DNA of 64,000 nucleotides from Flagellimonas sp. CMM7 (lineage in GTDB: Bacteria > Bacteroidota > Bacteroidia > Flavobacteriales > Flavobacteriaceae): the NCBI RefSeq assembly GCF_021390195.1, contig NZ_CP090003.1:2873501-2937500 (forward strand), in the 5' to 3' direction. Below are positions 26,314 to 34,334 of this stretch, in pieces; within the stretch, counting starts at the first letter, position 1, and every line of letters starts with the position of its first letter. The translations under genes were made by a program, and so were the position numbers. The notes beneath the pieces are model-generated. The model saw only the letters and a program-made list of their open reading frames with translations, searched no databases and was not told the DNA's origin.

Positions 26314-27152
26314 TGGCAGGTATCTTTTTGGGCATAGGATTGGAATATGTTGATGCGGTTTTCACCACCATCAAAAACAGTGACTTTTCCCAGTATACCA
26401 TTACTGGGATGAAGACACTGGCCATTCTGTTCTTTCTTATCAATATTCTCAAAAAGTACAATGAAGGCGTTGCCAACAACGAGGGGTATACCTGGGGACT
26501 GACCCCTGCAGAACTCGCAAAGAATTTTGCGGTGGTCATTCTGGTCATTTTCTCAACACAGGTATTGGATGTTTTTGACACCATTCTTGTGGCCATCGAA
26601 ACTCAGTACCGAGACACGGCTCCTGCGCTCCTCCCGTTACAAATGCAAGACATCGATTTGGAACAGGATATGGGCGCATTGGAAGCCGCCAAAAAAGCAA
26701 TGGCCATGTTATATGAAGCTCTGGTAACACCGCTGTATGGCTTAAAAATGTTGGCTTTTATCATTGGGGTATTTCTTTGGTTGTTGGATTTGTTCATTTA
26801 CCCTTTATTCCTTGCAGAACGTTTCTTTTTGTTGGGAATCATACAAGCCTTTTTTCCTTTGGTGATTAGTCTTGCCGTATTTGAAAAGTTCCGTTCATTG
26901 GCTTACAACTTCTTTAAGCTCTATGCAGGAGTATATATGTTGGTGCCTGCTTTTTTTCTGGTCAATGTGTTTGTAAATAACCTGTATACAGAAATCAATA
27001 CCAACTTTTGGAACACACTTTTTGGAACGGATTGGGGAAGTGCCTTTTTTGCGCCGTTGCTTCAATTTAGCTCTATCGGGTTTATTGTTTTTCTCAAATT
27101 CAAACTCTATCGCAGGGCAACATCATTTGTCTTTAAACTTTTTTCTTCCTAA
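26313..27152 (+). CDS. traJ: TraJ inner-membrane conjugation protein (VirB6-like)
   Basis: A 279-residue polytopic protein with hydrophobic helices at about residues 30-50, 70-95, 145-175, 180-205, 207-230 and 245-265. The family blocks YNEGVANNEGYTWGLTPAEL and FPLVISLAVFEKFR are typical of Bacteroidota TraJ. It corresponds to VirB6, the translocation channel component. The start ATG is placed at the last base of the traI stop; traK follows after 4 nt. Confidence 0.9.
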   Translation: MAGIFLGIGLEYVDAVFTTIKNSDFSQYTITGMKTLAILFFLINILKKYNEGVANNEGYTWGLTPAELAKNFAVVILVIFSTQVLDVFDTILVAIETQYRDTAPALLPLQMQDIDLEQDMGALEAAKKAMAMLYEALVTPLYGLKMLAFIIGVFLWLLDLFIYPLFLAERFFLLGIIQAFFPLVISLAVFEKFRSLAYNFFKLYAGVYMLVPAFFLVNVFVNNLYTEINTNFWNTLFGTDWGSAFFAPLLQFSSIGFIVFLKFKLYRRATSFVFKLFSS

Positions 27153-27156
27153 TCAT

Positions 27157-27783
27157 ATGAAAACACCCTATCAAAATATTTACAACGTACTCCGCCTGAA
27201 CCGATTCATTGTTTTAGCAGTCGTTATTGGAGCAGTTTTGACCTGTACCATCTCAGTAATTATGGTCATAAAACTTCACAAAGAATCCGTCAATAATACC
27301 TTTGTGGTTAATTCGGATGGAAGTGTCATTCCCCTTAAAATGGTACAGCAAAACGAAAATTTAGAAGTAGAAGTATTATCACATTTAGAACAGTTCCATA
27401 CCTATTTCTACCACATCGATGCAAGCAATTATGAAAAGAATCTGGAGAAAGCTTTATGGTTGGGAAATAGTTCTGTGGATGCATTGTACAGACAGAAAAA
27501 AGCTGATGGCGTTTACAACCGATTATTACAATATTCTCTAGTACAAAAGGTATTGAAAATTGAATCGAAAATCGATATCCAGAAAGAACCTTATCGATTT
27601 GAAACCACTGTCATTTTTGAAATCAACCGAGGGTCAATAATAGACATTTATGAATTGACTACATCTGGAAATATTATCCATGTGGATAGAAACTTTCCTC
27701 TTAATACCCACGGATTATTGATAACCAACTTTTTTGAAAACAAACTAAAAAAACTAGAAGATTATGAAAATAGAAAAGAATAA
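27157..27783 (+). CDS. traK: TraK conjugation protein (VirB8-like)
   Basis: Bitopic inner-membrane protein with a periplasmic domain. The open frame extends upstream into traJ (to 27022), but the ATG at 27157 gives the normal N-terminus MKTPYQNIYNVLRLNRFIVL, then one membrane helix (about residues 18-42) and a roughly 165-residue periplasmic domain that includes SHLEQFHTYFYHIDASN. The length of 208 residues is usual for TraK. The 3' end overlaps traM by 20 nt, evidence for tight coupling. Confidence 0.9.
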   Translation: MKTPYQNIYNVLRLNRFIVLAVVIGAVLTCTISVIMVIKLHKESVNNTFVVNSDGSVIPLKMVQQNENLEVEVLSHLEQFHTYFYHIDASNYEKNLEKALWLGNSSVDALYRQKKADGVYNRLLQYSLVQKVLKIESKIDIQKEPYRFETTVIFEINRGSIIDIYELTTSGNIIHVDRNFPLNTHGLLITNFFENKLKKLEDYENRKE

Positions 27784-28693
27784 AATTGTGTTTGCAGCCA
27801 TCATTTTATGTGTGGTGCTCTTTATTGGCTCCTATGCTGTAATTGTATTGGGAGATGAAGAAGAACCAACGATTGAAAACAATCAAATCCCCATTCCAGA
27901 ATTGAGTGATGAGCAAAAGGAATACGAATCCAAATTAGAAGCTCTGGACGACCTAAAAGAAGTACGACAAACCAATGCGCCTAGTATTTATGATGAACGT
28001 TTGTTGGATTCTACTGGAGTCTATGACCCTAATTTATTAGATAAAGAAAAGATGCGGATTGTGGACAGCATCTATAATGAAGGACGTATCAGTTATTCCG
28101 ATAGAAGTTTTAGAAAACCTAAGGTTAAAATTGAATCAAAACCACTTCAAAAAGATTCTATTTCTAAGACAGCTGTAAAAGAAGAGCGTATTGTCTCTAA
28201 AGAATTAGGATTGGAACATCAACTGTTTTTTGCTTCAAATCCATTGGAAAATGAAAATCTCATCGCTCAAAATACGGATGCTTTTATATATGTGCGAGTA
28301 GATGGTACACAAACAGTTCGAAACAATTATCGTTTACAAATGCGTTTGACGAAAGATGCGCTCATCAATGGAAGTACCGTCTTAAGAAATACTCCTATTT
28401 ATGGTTTCGTAAGCTTTAAACCCAATCGTACCATAATAGAGATTGAAAATATCAATCACAAAGCTGTTAAACTAAATGCTTTTGACCTTCAGGATGGAAG
28501 TGAGGGTATCTATATTGAAAACAGTTTTAGAGCTGAAGCTCGACGGGAAGTAGTTGGAGATATTGTGGATGATATCAATATCGCTGGAATGCCACAAGTA
28601 AGCGGAGTTAAAAGGATATTCCAAAGAAACAATCGTAAGGTAAAAGTCACCATAACCGATAATTACCAACTCATTTTAAAACCCATATTATGA
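27764..28693 (+). CDS. traM: TraM conjugation protein (VirB10-like)
   Basis: A 309-residue protein with an N-terminal membrane helix (about residues 7-29), a long charged proline/glutamate linker to about residue 155, and a C-terminal beta-rich domain containing RLTKDALINGSTVLRNTPIYG, the conserved TraM/VirB10 beta-barrel start. It spans the periplasm and would join the inner complex to TraN in the outer complex. It overlaps traK (20 nt) and traN (4 nt). Length is shorter than Bacteroides TraM (about 400 or more), as the linker is compact. No TraL gene lies between traK and traM. Confidence 0.88.
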   Translation: MKIEKNKIVFAAIILCVVLFIGSYAVIVLGDEEEPTIENNQIPIPELSDEQKEYESKLEALDDLKEVRQTNAPSIYDERLLDSTGVYDPNLLDKEKMRIVDSIYNEGRISYSDRSFRKPKVKIESKPLQKDSISKTAVKEERIVSKELGLEHQLFFASNPLENENLIAQNTDAFIYVRVDGTQTVRNNYRLQMRLTKDALINGSTVLRNTPIYGFVSFKPNRTIIEIENINHKAVKLNAFDLQDGSEGIYIENSFRAEARREVVGDIVDDINIAGMPQVSGVKRIFQRNNRKVKVTITDNYQLILKPIL

Positions 28694-29487
28694 AAACTAT
28701 AATCATAATCTCTATAACACTATGTACAAACCTTGTAGTAGCTCAGCAAACCTTGGATACCATTTATGCCAATGATAAAAAGAACGTCGCTCTGTTTTTT
28801 CCAGAACCCATTCGCCAAGGAGTTACAGGAACATCCAATTTTGTCTTTACCTATAACCGAGAAAAAGAGCAATATTTTGGATTGTTGCAGGCCACTCCAG
28901 GAACAGAGAGCAACTTGATTACAGTGACCAAAAATGGTCAGGTCTATTCCTATATTTTAAAGTATAAAGAGCAGTTACCAAAGCTGAATTATTTTCTTTC
29001 CGATAACGAAAGTATTGGAAATGAAAGACCAATTGCCAGGACCACAGAACCCCAAAAAATGGAAGTTTTTCCAAGCGATAAGGCCGATTATTACCAAAGG
29101 GCCTGTTCCTATCTGTTACGATCAAAGGGCGAACGCGTGGCGGTCAAACGTAAAAAAGGATTGAAACTACAGTTGCAAAAAATGACCTATTACGGTTCCG
29201 AGGTGTTCTTGGTCATAAAAGTTGCCAACCGGTCGGGTATCGATTTCGATATCGATTACCTCAAAGTCTTTACCGTAAATGGCAACAAAAAACGCAAGGC
29301 CTCCCATCAACGTTTGGAACAAAAGCCTTTCTACAAACACCAAATACCAACTTCCATAGCCCATGGCCAGATTCAACGTTTTGTTTACGTGCTTCCCAAA
29401 TTCGTATTAGGGAACGATGAAAAGTTGCAGGTGGAGATGAGAGAAAGGAATGGGAGTAGGGAAGTTGTTTTATCAACCCGACTATAG
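28690..29487 (+). CDS. traN: TraN conjugation protein (VirB9-like)
   Basis: A 265-residue periplasmic protein with signal peptide (residues 1-18, ending VVAQ). The family pattern TLDTIYANDKKNVALFFPEPIRQGV opens the mature chain, and a VirB9-type beta-sandwich follows (YYGSEVFLVIKVANRSGIDFDI). It forms the outer part of the channel with TraM. It is the last tra gene present: its stop overlaps the stop of the convergent integrase gene by 6 nt, so no traO, traP or traQ follow here. Confidence 0.9.
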   Translation: MKTIIIISITLCTNLVVAQQTLDTIYANDKKNVALFFPEPIRQGVTGTSNFVFTYNREKEQYFGLLQATPGTESNLITVTKNGQVYSYILKYKEQLPKLNYFLSDNESIGNERPIARTTEPQKMEVFPSDKADYYQRACSYLLRSKGERVAVKRKKGLKLQLQKMTYYGSEVFLVIKVANRSGIDFDIDYLKVFTVNGNKKRKASHQRLEQKPFYKHQIPTSIAHGQIQRFVYVLPKFVLGNDEKLQVEMRERNGSREVVLSTRL

Positions 29488-30702
29488 GTTGTTAGCCAAC
29501 TTTTCCTTCAAAACAGCCATATCCTCACTCACTTTTTTATTGATGATTTGGGCATAGTGTTGGGTCGTCCGTAAGTTTTTATGTCCCAGCATTTTCCCTA
29601 CTGTTTCAATAGGTACTCCATTTGTTAGCGTTACGGTAGTTGCAAATGTATGTCGTGCTAAATGAGTGGTCAGGTTCTTTTTAATATCACAAAGATCTGC
29701 AATCTCCTTAAGATAGGCATTGGCCTTTTGATTGCTCAACACTGGTAGCACACACTCCCCATTGATTACTTTGGGGTGGTCTTTGTACTTTTCCAATATG
29801 GCCAAAGCGGTTGGAAGTAGAGGAATACTAAATTTAGCATCAGTTTTGGTTCGCTTGGCTTCAATCCATAATTCTCCATCAATATTTCGAATGAGATTGT
29901 CCCGATTTAGTTTCTTTACATCTATGTAGGCCAGACCTGTATAGCAGCAGAAAACAAACATATCACGGACCATATCGATACGCGGCCATCTAATTTCAAG
30001 ATCTACCAATCGCTGCAATTCCTCAGTAGATAGAAACTCACGGTCCACCCATTTAAATTTCACCTTATAATTGTAAAAAGGGTCTCGGGCAATCCATCCA
30101 TTGGCCACTGCCAAACGAATAATCTTTTTGAAATTGTTGATGTACTTCAATGCACTGTTATGATTGCAATCCTTGACCGATTTCATAAAATACTCAAATC
30201 GGGTAATGAACTTTAAATCGACGTCTTCAACTGGTATATCTTCCCTCTTGTATTCATGTTGAACAAATTCTGCGATGTGATTTCTGGTGGTGAAATAACG
30301 TTTCCAGGTACCAAGTGCAAATTCCTTGTCGACTAGTTTTTTCATCTGCCGGTTATGTTCGTCAAAAACAACAAGTAACATTTTGACCTCTTTGTCCTTA
30401 CCTAAATAAATGTTTTTGACATCAAGGGCCGTAAATGGTTTTCCTTCCTCGACTAATTGAAACTGAATCTTATTTACCTTGGCCCTAATCATATCGAGAT
30501 ATTGATTCAATTGAACGGCTTCTGTTCCAGAACCACGCATCCTACCCCTCTTAGCGTTCCATTTTTCAGGGTCAACCTTACGGGAAATACTAAGTTCGCT
30601 TCGCTGGCCATTTATCGTCAAACGCAAGTATATCGGTACTTTCACATGTTTTTCAAAGTGTTTGCCTTTTAGGTAAAAGAGTTGTGAGAAAGAGGATTTC
30701 AT
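29482..30702 (-). CDS. int: Tyrosine recombinase (IntDOT-like ICE integrase)
   Basis: Integrates and excises the ICE at the adjacent ssrA 3' end. The 406-residue protein has an N-terminal arm-binding part, a SAM-like core-binding domain (about residues 105-210) and the C-terminal catalytic domain. Catalytic residues visible: H347-L-A-R350, H374 (GHKN) and nucleophile Y383. The first arginine box reads CYTGLAYIDV, with Ala where most integrases have Arg; the same loss is known for IntDOT. The gene is 239 bp from ssrA and transcribed away from it. The downstream end overlaps traN by 6 nt, tail to tail. Confidence 0.95.
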   Translation of the reverse strand: MKSSFSQLFYLKGKHFEKHVKVPIYLRLTINGQRSELSISRKVDPEKWNAKRGRMRGSGTEAVQLNQYLDMIRAKVNKIQFQLVEEGKPFTALDVKNIYLGKDKEVKMLLVVFDEHNRQMKKLVDKEFALGTWKRYFTTRNHIAEFVQHEYKREDIPVEDVDLKFITRFEYFMKSVKDCNHNSALKYINNFKKIIRLAVANGWIARDPFYNYKVKFKWVDREFLSTEELQRLVDLEIRWPRIDMVRDMFVFCCYTGLAYIDVKKLNRDNLIRNIDGELWIEAKRTKTDAKFSIPLLPTALAILEKYKDHPKVINGECVLPVLSNQKANAYLKEIADLCDIKKNLTTHLARHTFATTVTLTNGVPIETVGKMLGHKNLRTTQHYAQIINKKVSEDMAVLKEKLANNL

Positions 30703-30792
30703 TTTTCGTTCTTATTTGGACATGAACCAAGGTACAAAAAATAAAAACAAATTATTTTGTAATTAACATTATATCAATAAATTGCAAAGAAA

Positions 30793-30828
30793 TCGGTGAG
30801 TTAATTTGCTTACTTAATTACTCACCGA
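30793..30828. repeat. Inverted repeat between the integrase start and ssrA, candidate recombinase arm site
   Basis: TCGGTGAG (30793-30800) and CTCACCGA (30821-30828) are perfectly inverted. Pairing continues inward as TAATT (30802-30806) against AATTA (30816-30820) with one bulged base. It lies about 90 nt upstream of the integrase start and 113 nt from the presumed crossover. An arm-type integrase or excisionase site, or an integrase operator, are the likely options. Confidence 0.55.
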
Positions 30829-30884
30829 ATAGGTGCCATAAAATATAGTATTATTTAACCTTAAACGATACTAATTAAAATAGA

Positions 30885-30917
30885 AAAATCCTGTAAATCA
30901 ACAATTTACAGGATTTT
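30885..30917 (-). terminator. Rho-independent terminator of ssrA
   Basis: AAAATCCTGTAAAT (30885-30898), loop CAACA, ATTTACAGGATTTT (30904-30917): a perfect 14-bp stem. On the minus strand it begins 24 nt after the tmRNA 3' end and ends in a T-rich arm. If the ICE boundary is at the ssrA 3' end, this terminator is supplied by the element. Confidence 0.85.
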
Positions 30918-30940
30918 AGTCTAGTTTGGTGTGCTAAAAG

Positions 30941-30965
30941 TGGAGCCGGAGGGAGTCGAACCCTC
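30941..30965. other. Presumed ICE attachment site in the 3' end of ssrA
   Basis: The 3'-terminal acceptor and T-arm sequence of the tmRNA gene is the usual target of elements with this layout. The integrase gene lies 239 bp to the left and tmRNA function is preserved across the junction. The partner copy would be at the other ICE end, outside the window, so the core length is not observable; coordinates mark the region, not a measured core. Confidence 0.5.
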
Positions 30966-31337
30966 GTCCAAACAAGCAAAGTCAGTGCTTTCTACATGCT
31001 TAGTCTTTATTCAGTTTTCGATGCACGACCGACCAAAGACCGCCTATCGTACACTTAGCTTCTTAAGGTTTTAGTGATGTTGCCAAAGCGAACAACATCC
31101 TTATGTTGACTTTTATGGTGCTCCAAAACGAATCGCCATCAACAAGGGCTATCCAGGAACATCTCGCTTCCCTACCTAGTAAGGACGAGGCTAAATCCTA
31201 CTATAATTCGGATTAAGCGGCAAGAGCGTAGTTATTATCGCCAATTAAAAGTGTGGAAAATGAGTTTAACGAGCTGTATCCCAGCGCTCGACATGCTTAC
31301 AATGCCATTGGTCTCGCTGTCAAAACCGGTCGGCCCC
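30941..31337 (-). ncRNA. ssrA: Transfer-messenger RNA (tmRNA)
   Basis: Rescues stalled ribosomes by acting first as alanyl-tRNA, then as mRNA. On the minus strand the RNA begins GGGGCCGACCGGTTTTGACA at 31337 and ends CGACTCCCTCCGGCTCCA at 30941, 397 nt in all. The seven-base acceptor stem pairs, with G3-U as the third pair, the alanine identity element; CCA is not encoded. The tag frame at 31242 down to 31213 reads GGC GAT AAT AAC TAC GCT CTT GCC GCT TAA, i.e. GDNNYALAA after the charged alanine, close to the GENN(F/Y)ALAA tags of this phylum. The T-arm GGTTCGACTCC lies near the 3' end. The ICE is inserted just downstream, and the 3' end remains functional-looking. Confidence 0.95.
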
Positions 31338-31546
31338 ATTATTTCAATGATCATGATTCCCCTAAACAAAGTCCAAGGATGTGCGTTTCCCTTTCTGTAA
31401 AAGGGTCGGGCTATCGGCTGTACAAGGTACCTGCCTCTATCCCTAACGCGGGCGGCAAAGTTAACTTTTATCTATCAAAGGAGAAAAAAGTTTGTACCAC
31501 CTCTTCAATACTCTTATTTTAGGTCAATAATTATACCAGATCATTT

Positions 31547-32752
31547 ATGAAGTTCGGAATTATCAGAGAACGGAAAAACCCTCCAGATCGCAGAGTGGTG
31601 CTATCCCCAACGGAGTGTCAAAATGTCCTTTCCGCCTTTCCAGAGGCGCAGTTAAGTGTGGAATCTTCCCCTATTCGAGTATTTAAAGATGAAGAATACC
31701 AAGAAAAAGGTATTTCCATATCTCAGAACATTGCAGATTGCGATGTCTTACTTGGAGTAAAAGAAGTACCAATAGAGGCTCTAATCCCTAATAAAAAATA
31801 TTTTTTCTTCTCACATACCATAAAAAAACAGCCGTATAACCGTCCATTACTAAATACCATTTTGGATATGAACATAGAACTCTATGATCATGAGGTAATT
31901 ACCAGCAGCAATGGGCAACGTTTAGTAGCTTTTGGCCGTTATGCGGGCATAGTTGGTGCATACAACGGTGTACGGGCATACGGTTTAAAGTTTGGTTTGT
32001 TCAATCTCCCAAAAGCAGAAACACTAAAAGACCAAGAAGCATTGATTACAGAGCTTCAGAAAGTAAAATTACCAAACATAAAAATCATGCTTACGGGCAG
32101 AGGAAGAGTAGGGAATGGATCTAGGGAGATGTTAGATGCCATGGGGTTAAAAAAAGTAAATGTGGCTGAATACTTAAAAGATACGTTCAACGAACCTGTA
32201 TACTGTCAGATAGATGCATCAGAGTACAACAAACGTAAAGATGGAGTACGTGGTAATAAAGCGGACTTTTTCAAGAACCCTCAGGAATACAAATCTAATT
32301 TCTTTCGTTTTGCAGAAGTAACGGATTTCTACATCGCCGGACATTTTTATGGAGACGGAGCGCCTTATTTGTATACCCGCGAAGATGCAAAGCATCCTAA
32401 TTTTAAAATAAAGGTAGTGGCAGATGTAAGCTGCGATATTGATGGACCTGTGGCCACAACCATAAAACCGTCTACAATTGCAGATCCTATTTATGGATAC
32501 GATCCGGTAACAGAAAAGGAAACCAATTATAAAAATGCCAATGCAATTGCTGTAATGGCTGTGGACAATCTGCCTTGCGAACTACCCAGAGATGCCAGCA
32601 ATGGTTTTGGAGAGGCTTTTTCAAAACATGTAATACCAGCATTTTTTAATAATGATGAAGATGGAATTCTTGAAAGGGCAAGAATGACCCAGAACGGAAA
32701 GTTGACCAAACGGTACGCTTACCTCCAAAACTACGTGGATGGTCTGGAATAA
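31547..32752 (+). CDS. NAD(P)-dependent saccharopine/alanine dehydrogenase-like oxidoreductase
   Basis: A 401-residue protein of the alanine dehydrogenase/saccharopine dehydrogenase fold. The opening MKFGIIRERKNPPDRRVVLSP is the family's substrate-binding N-terminus with K and R residues. A nucleotide-binding segment KIMLTGRGRVGNGSREMLDAMG (G-x-G-x-x-G-like) lies in the middle, and VADVSCDIDGPVATT is the second family block. In yeast the related Lys1 oxidises saccharopine to lysine. In flavobacteria the physiological reaction is not established, so the substrate is left open. It is the first chromosomal protein gene right of ssrA. Confidence 0.8.
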   Translation: MKFGIIRERKNPPDRRVVLSPTECQNVLSAFPEAQLSVESSPIRVFKDEEYQEKGISISQNIADCDVLLGVKEVPIEALIPNKKYFFFSHTIKKQPYNRPLLNTILDMNIELYDHEVITSSNGQRLVAFGRYAGIVGAYNGVRAYGLKFGLFNLPKAETLKDQEALITELQKVKLPNIKIMLTGRGRVGNGSREMLDAMGLKKVNVAEYLKDTFNEPVYCQIDASEYNKRKDGVRGNKADFFKNPQEYKSNFFRFAEVTDFYIAGHFYGDGAPYLYTREDAKHPNFKIKVVADVSCDIDGPVATTIKPSTIADPIYGYDPVTEKETNYKNANAIAVMAVDNLPCELPRDASNGFGEAFSKHVIPAFFNNDEDGILERARMTQNGKLTKRYAYLQNYVDGLE

Positions 32753-32835
32753 AATGTGGTTAATCGAACAATAAAAGGGCACTGTTCATCAGAAAACATT
32801 TTTTCTTATCTTGGAGTTCACTTTATAACCAAACT

Positions 32836-33111
32836 GTGAAATTCAACTGGGTAATTTCTGGAGATACCAATCCAACCATAAAAAAGGCCTGTATAGATTT
32901 AGAATACCGTTTAAGGCCTAGAATAACCAAATTTCTATTGTCCCGATTGGATAATGAGTGCCATGGCGATTTTTCGTCCTTTCATTTTGATGTGGATATT
33001 ACAAACCAATGGGTTTGGATTTCAGAAAAAACACCATCAGGCTATATAGAAAAAATAAAAGCTGACTTTGATAGCGAAATCAATGGTTCAGCACTTTTCT
33101 CTGTTGCTTAG
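32836..33111 (+). CDS. Small conserved-looking protein of unknown function
   Basis: A 91-residue soluble protein starting at GTG 32836; no ATG is available. Its sequence (MKFNWVISGDTNPTIKKACIDLEYRL..., ending GSALFSVA) shows alternating hydrophobic strands and no known motif. Its stop overlaps by 4 nt the stop of the convergent phosphodiesterase gene. It reads as a real gene because it is preceded by a clear intergenic gap and has normal composition. I do not recognise the family. Confidence 0.5.
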   Translation: MKFNWVISGDTNPTIKKACIDLEYRLRPRITKFLLSRLDNECHGDFSSFHFDVDITNQWVWISEKTPSGYIEKIKADFDSEINGSALFSVA

Positions 33112-34226
33112 TGATTACCAACTTCAATTTGCCATTGAATTACAGGATGTGTCTTAGGAGCAACATACGCTCCCAATGCCTTTAATTTTAATTCAACAGA
33201 ATCTAATTTTTCCAAAGTTTTTATTTGTATGGTTTTTGTTCCTTTTGCAGGAACAGTAAAAACTGGAGAACTTGAATAAAAAGTGTGCGACATTTGGTTT
33301 TCAAACAAAAGATCACTGCTCGAAACATTTTTTAAGGTGACCTTTAAAATGGAAGTTTTATCAATGTAAGTAGCTTCCTCAACAATGATAGAAGCTTTTA
33401 ATAAAGGAGCTAAATTCCCCTCTTTACCAACCAAGAGCGAATTAAAAACAGCAACTGTTCTACCAGCAAACAAAGCTTCTTTTAAGGCAGTTTCCGACCT
33501 TTCTTTTGCAAAAACCAACGTAATGGGTCGATTGTGGCCTTTTTCGGTATAATCCCAATCAATTAAATCATGAACATCACTTGTTCCCATAATGGTTAAA
33601 TTGTTTTCCAAAGCAATAGCCAAGGATTCTTCGGCATAATCTGTAGTATTGATAACTTCAATACCATGTAGCTCTCCATTTTTTATCCGTTCTTTTTGAA
33701 AATCACTCAAATTTGGATTTCCGTTGGGACTTTGGGGATACCATGCAGGGTGATTCCAAAATACAAAAGCGTCTTGTTTTTTGGCTGCAGCAAACGAATC
33801 TTCTGCGTCTTCCTCAAGTAATTCATTGGCGTCCGAAATAAAAATGGCATTGCTGTGGCCAACCGGTTCACTTCTTGTAATTTCCGACCCATGTATAATT
33901 AATAGATTATGATTTTTGGCTTCTTGCAACGCCAATTCAAAAGAACGGTTTCTATCTGGATGAGGAATATCCTTTAGATGAGGCTGATATTCCAAGTGCT
34001 CCGTTAGTGAAATGACATCTAAATTATCTCGTAATGCTTCCATCACTCTAATTCTTGGCCAGACATTTCCATCTGAGAAAACTGTATGTTGGTGTAAATC
34101 GGTTTTCAAGGTGGTATAACCGGGAACATCAGGAAAAATAATAGCACCAGTGCTTTTGTGAGAATGTTCCTGGGCATAAAATGTGATTGAAAAAAGAATT
34201 GAAAGAAAAAGTAGTTGGGTTTTCAT
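33108..34226 (-). CDS. Secreted PHP-domain phosphodiesterase (Sb-PDE family)
   Basis: A 372-residue exported phosphoesterase. The signal peptide spans residues 1-18 (ending FYAQ). The PHP-type metal site is visible as DLHQHTVFSDG, SLTEHLEY, HGSEITR, FWNHPAW and MGTSDVHDLIDWD, giving a His/Asp/Glu-rich binuclear or trinuclear centre. A C-terminal beta-sandwich of about 100 residues follows. Similar proteins include the Sphingobium Sb-PDE that hydrolyses organophosphate diesters; the natural substrate here is unknown, and phosphate scavenging is the likely role. A strong promoter match lies upstream at 34241-34269. Confidence 0.82.
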   Translation of the reverse strand: MKTQLLFLSILFSITFYAQEHSHKSTGAIIFPDVPGYTTLKTDLHQHTVFSDGNVWPRIRVMEALRDNLDVISLTEHLEYQPHLKDIPHPDRNRSFELALQEAKNHNLLIIHGSEITRSEPVGHSNAIFISDANELLEEDAEDSFAAAKKQDAFVFWNHPAWYPQSPNGNPNLSDFQKERIKNGELHGIEVINTTDYAEESLAIALENNLTIMGTSDVHDLIDWDYTEKGHNRPITLVFAKERSETALKEALFAGRTVAVFNSLLVGKEGNLAPLLKASIIVEEATYIDKTSILKVTLKNVSSSDLLFENQMSHTFYSSSPVFTVPAKGTKTIQIKTLEKLDSVELKLKALGAYVAPKTHPVIQWQIEVGNH

Positions 34227-34240
34227 AATGATGGTTTCTT

Positions 34241-34269
34241 CAAATGTATAAAACTACATGGATTACCAA
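34241..34269 (-). promoter_or_regulatory. Promoter of the secreted phosphodiesterase gene
   Basis: On the minus strand TTG (34267-34269), 18 nt, TACATTTG (34241-34248): an exact Bacteroidota -33/-7 pair with the gene ATG 15 nt further on. Confidence 0.65.
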
Positions 34270-34334
34270 TTTTAGAAGAGAATTACTTTTGGTTAAAAAA
34301 CGGTTAACTATAAAGAAACCATGTTTAACAAGGA

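Larger units (their letters stand above)
1..30940. mobile_element. Integrative and conjugative element (CTnDOT-like tra type), right-hand part, inserted at ssrA
   Basis: One continuous block of conjugation and integration genes: coupling protein, RteC-like regulator, excisionase-like HTH, DnaC-like ATPase, the traE-F-G-I-J-K-M-N operon and a tyrosine recombinase. It ends at the 3' end of the tmRNA gene, with the integrase next to and pointing away from that gene, the usual layout of an element integrated into the 3' end of an RNA gene. Cargo includes an RND efflux operon and a MORC/Z1 restriction-like cassette. The left end, the relaxase and any second copy of the ssrA 3' end are not in the window, so the exact size and att core cannot be read here. 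Family membership is established knowledge; the exact right boundary is inferred. Confidence 0.88.

Noticed and set aside
27022..27156. Upstream extension of traK into traJ
   Set aside because: It would overlap traJ by 130 nt; the ATG at 27157 gives the standard TraK start 4 nt after the traJ stop.
31253..31522. Plus-strand open frame of 89 codons
   Set aside because: It lies mostly inside the tmRNA gene on the other strand, has no family features, and is explained by the RNA.
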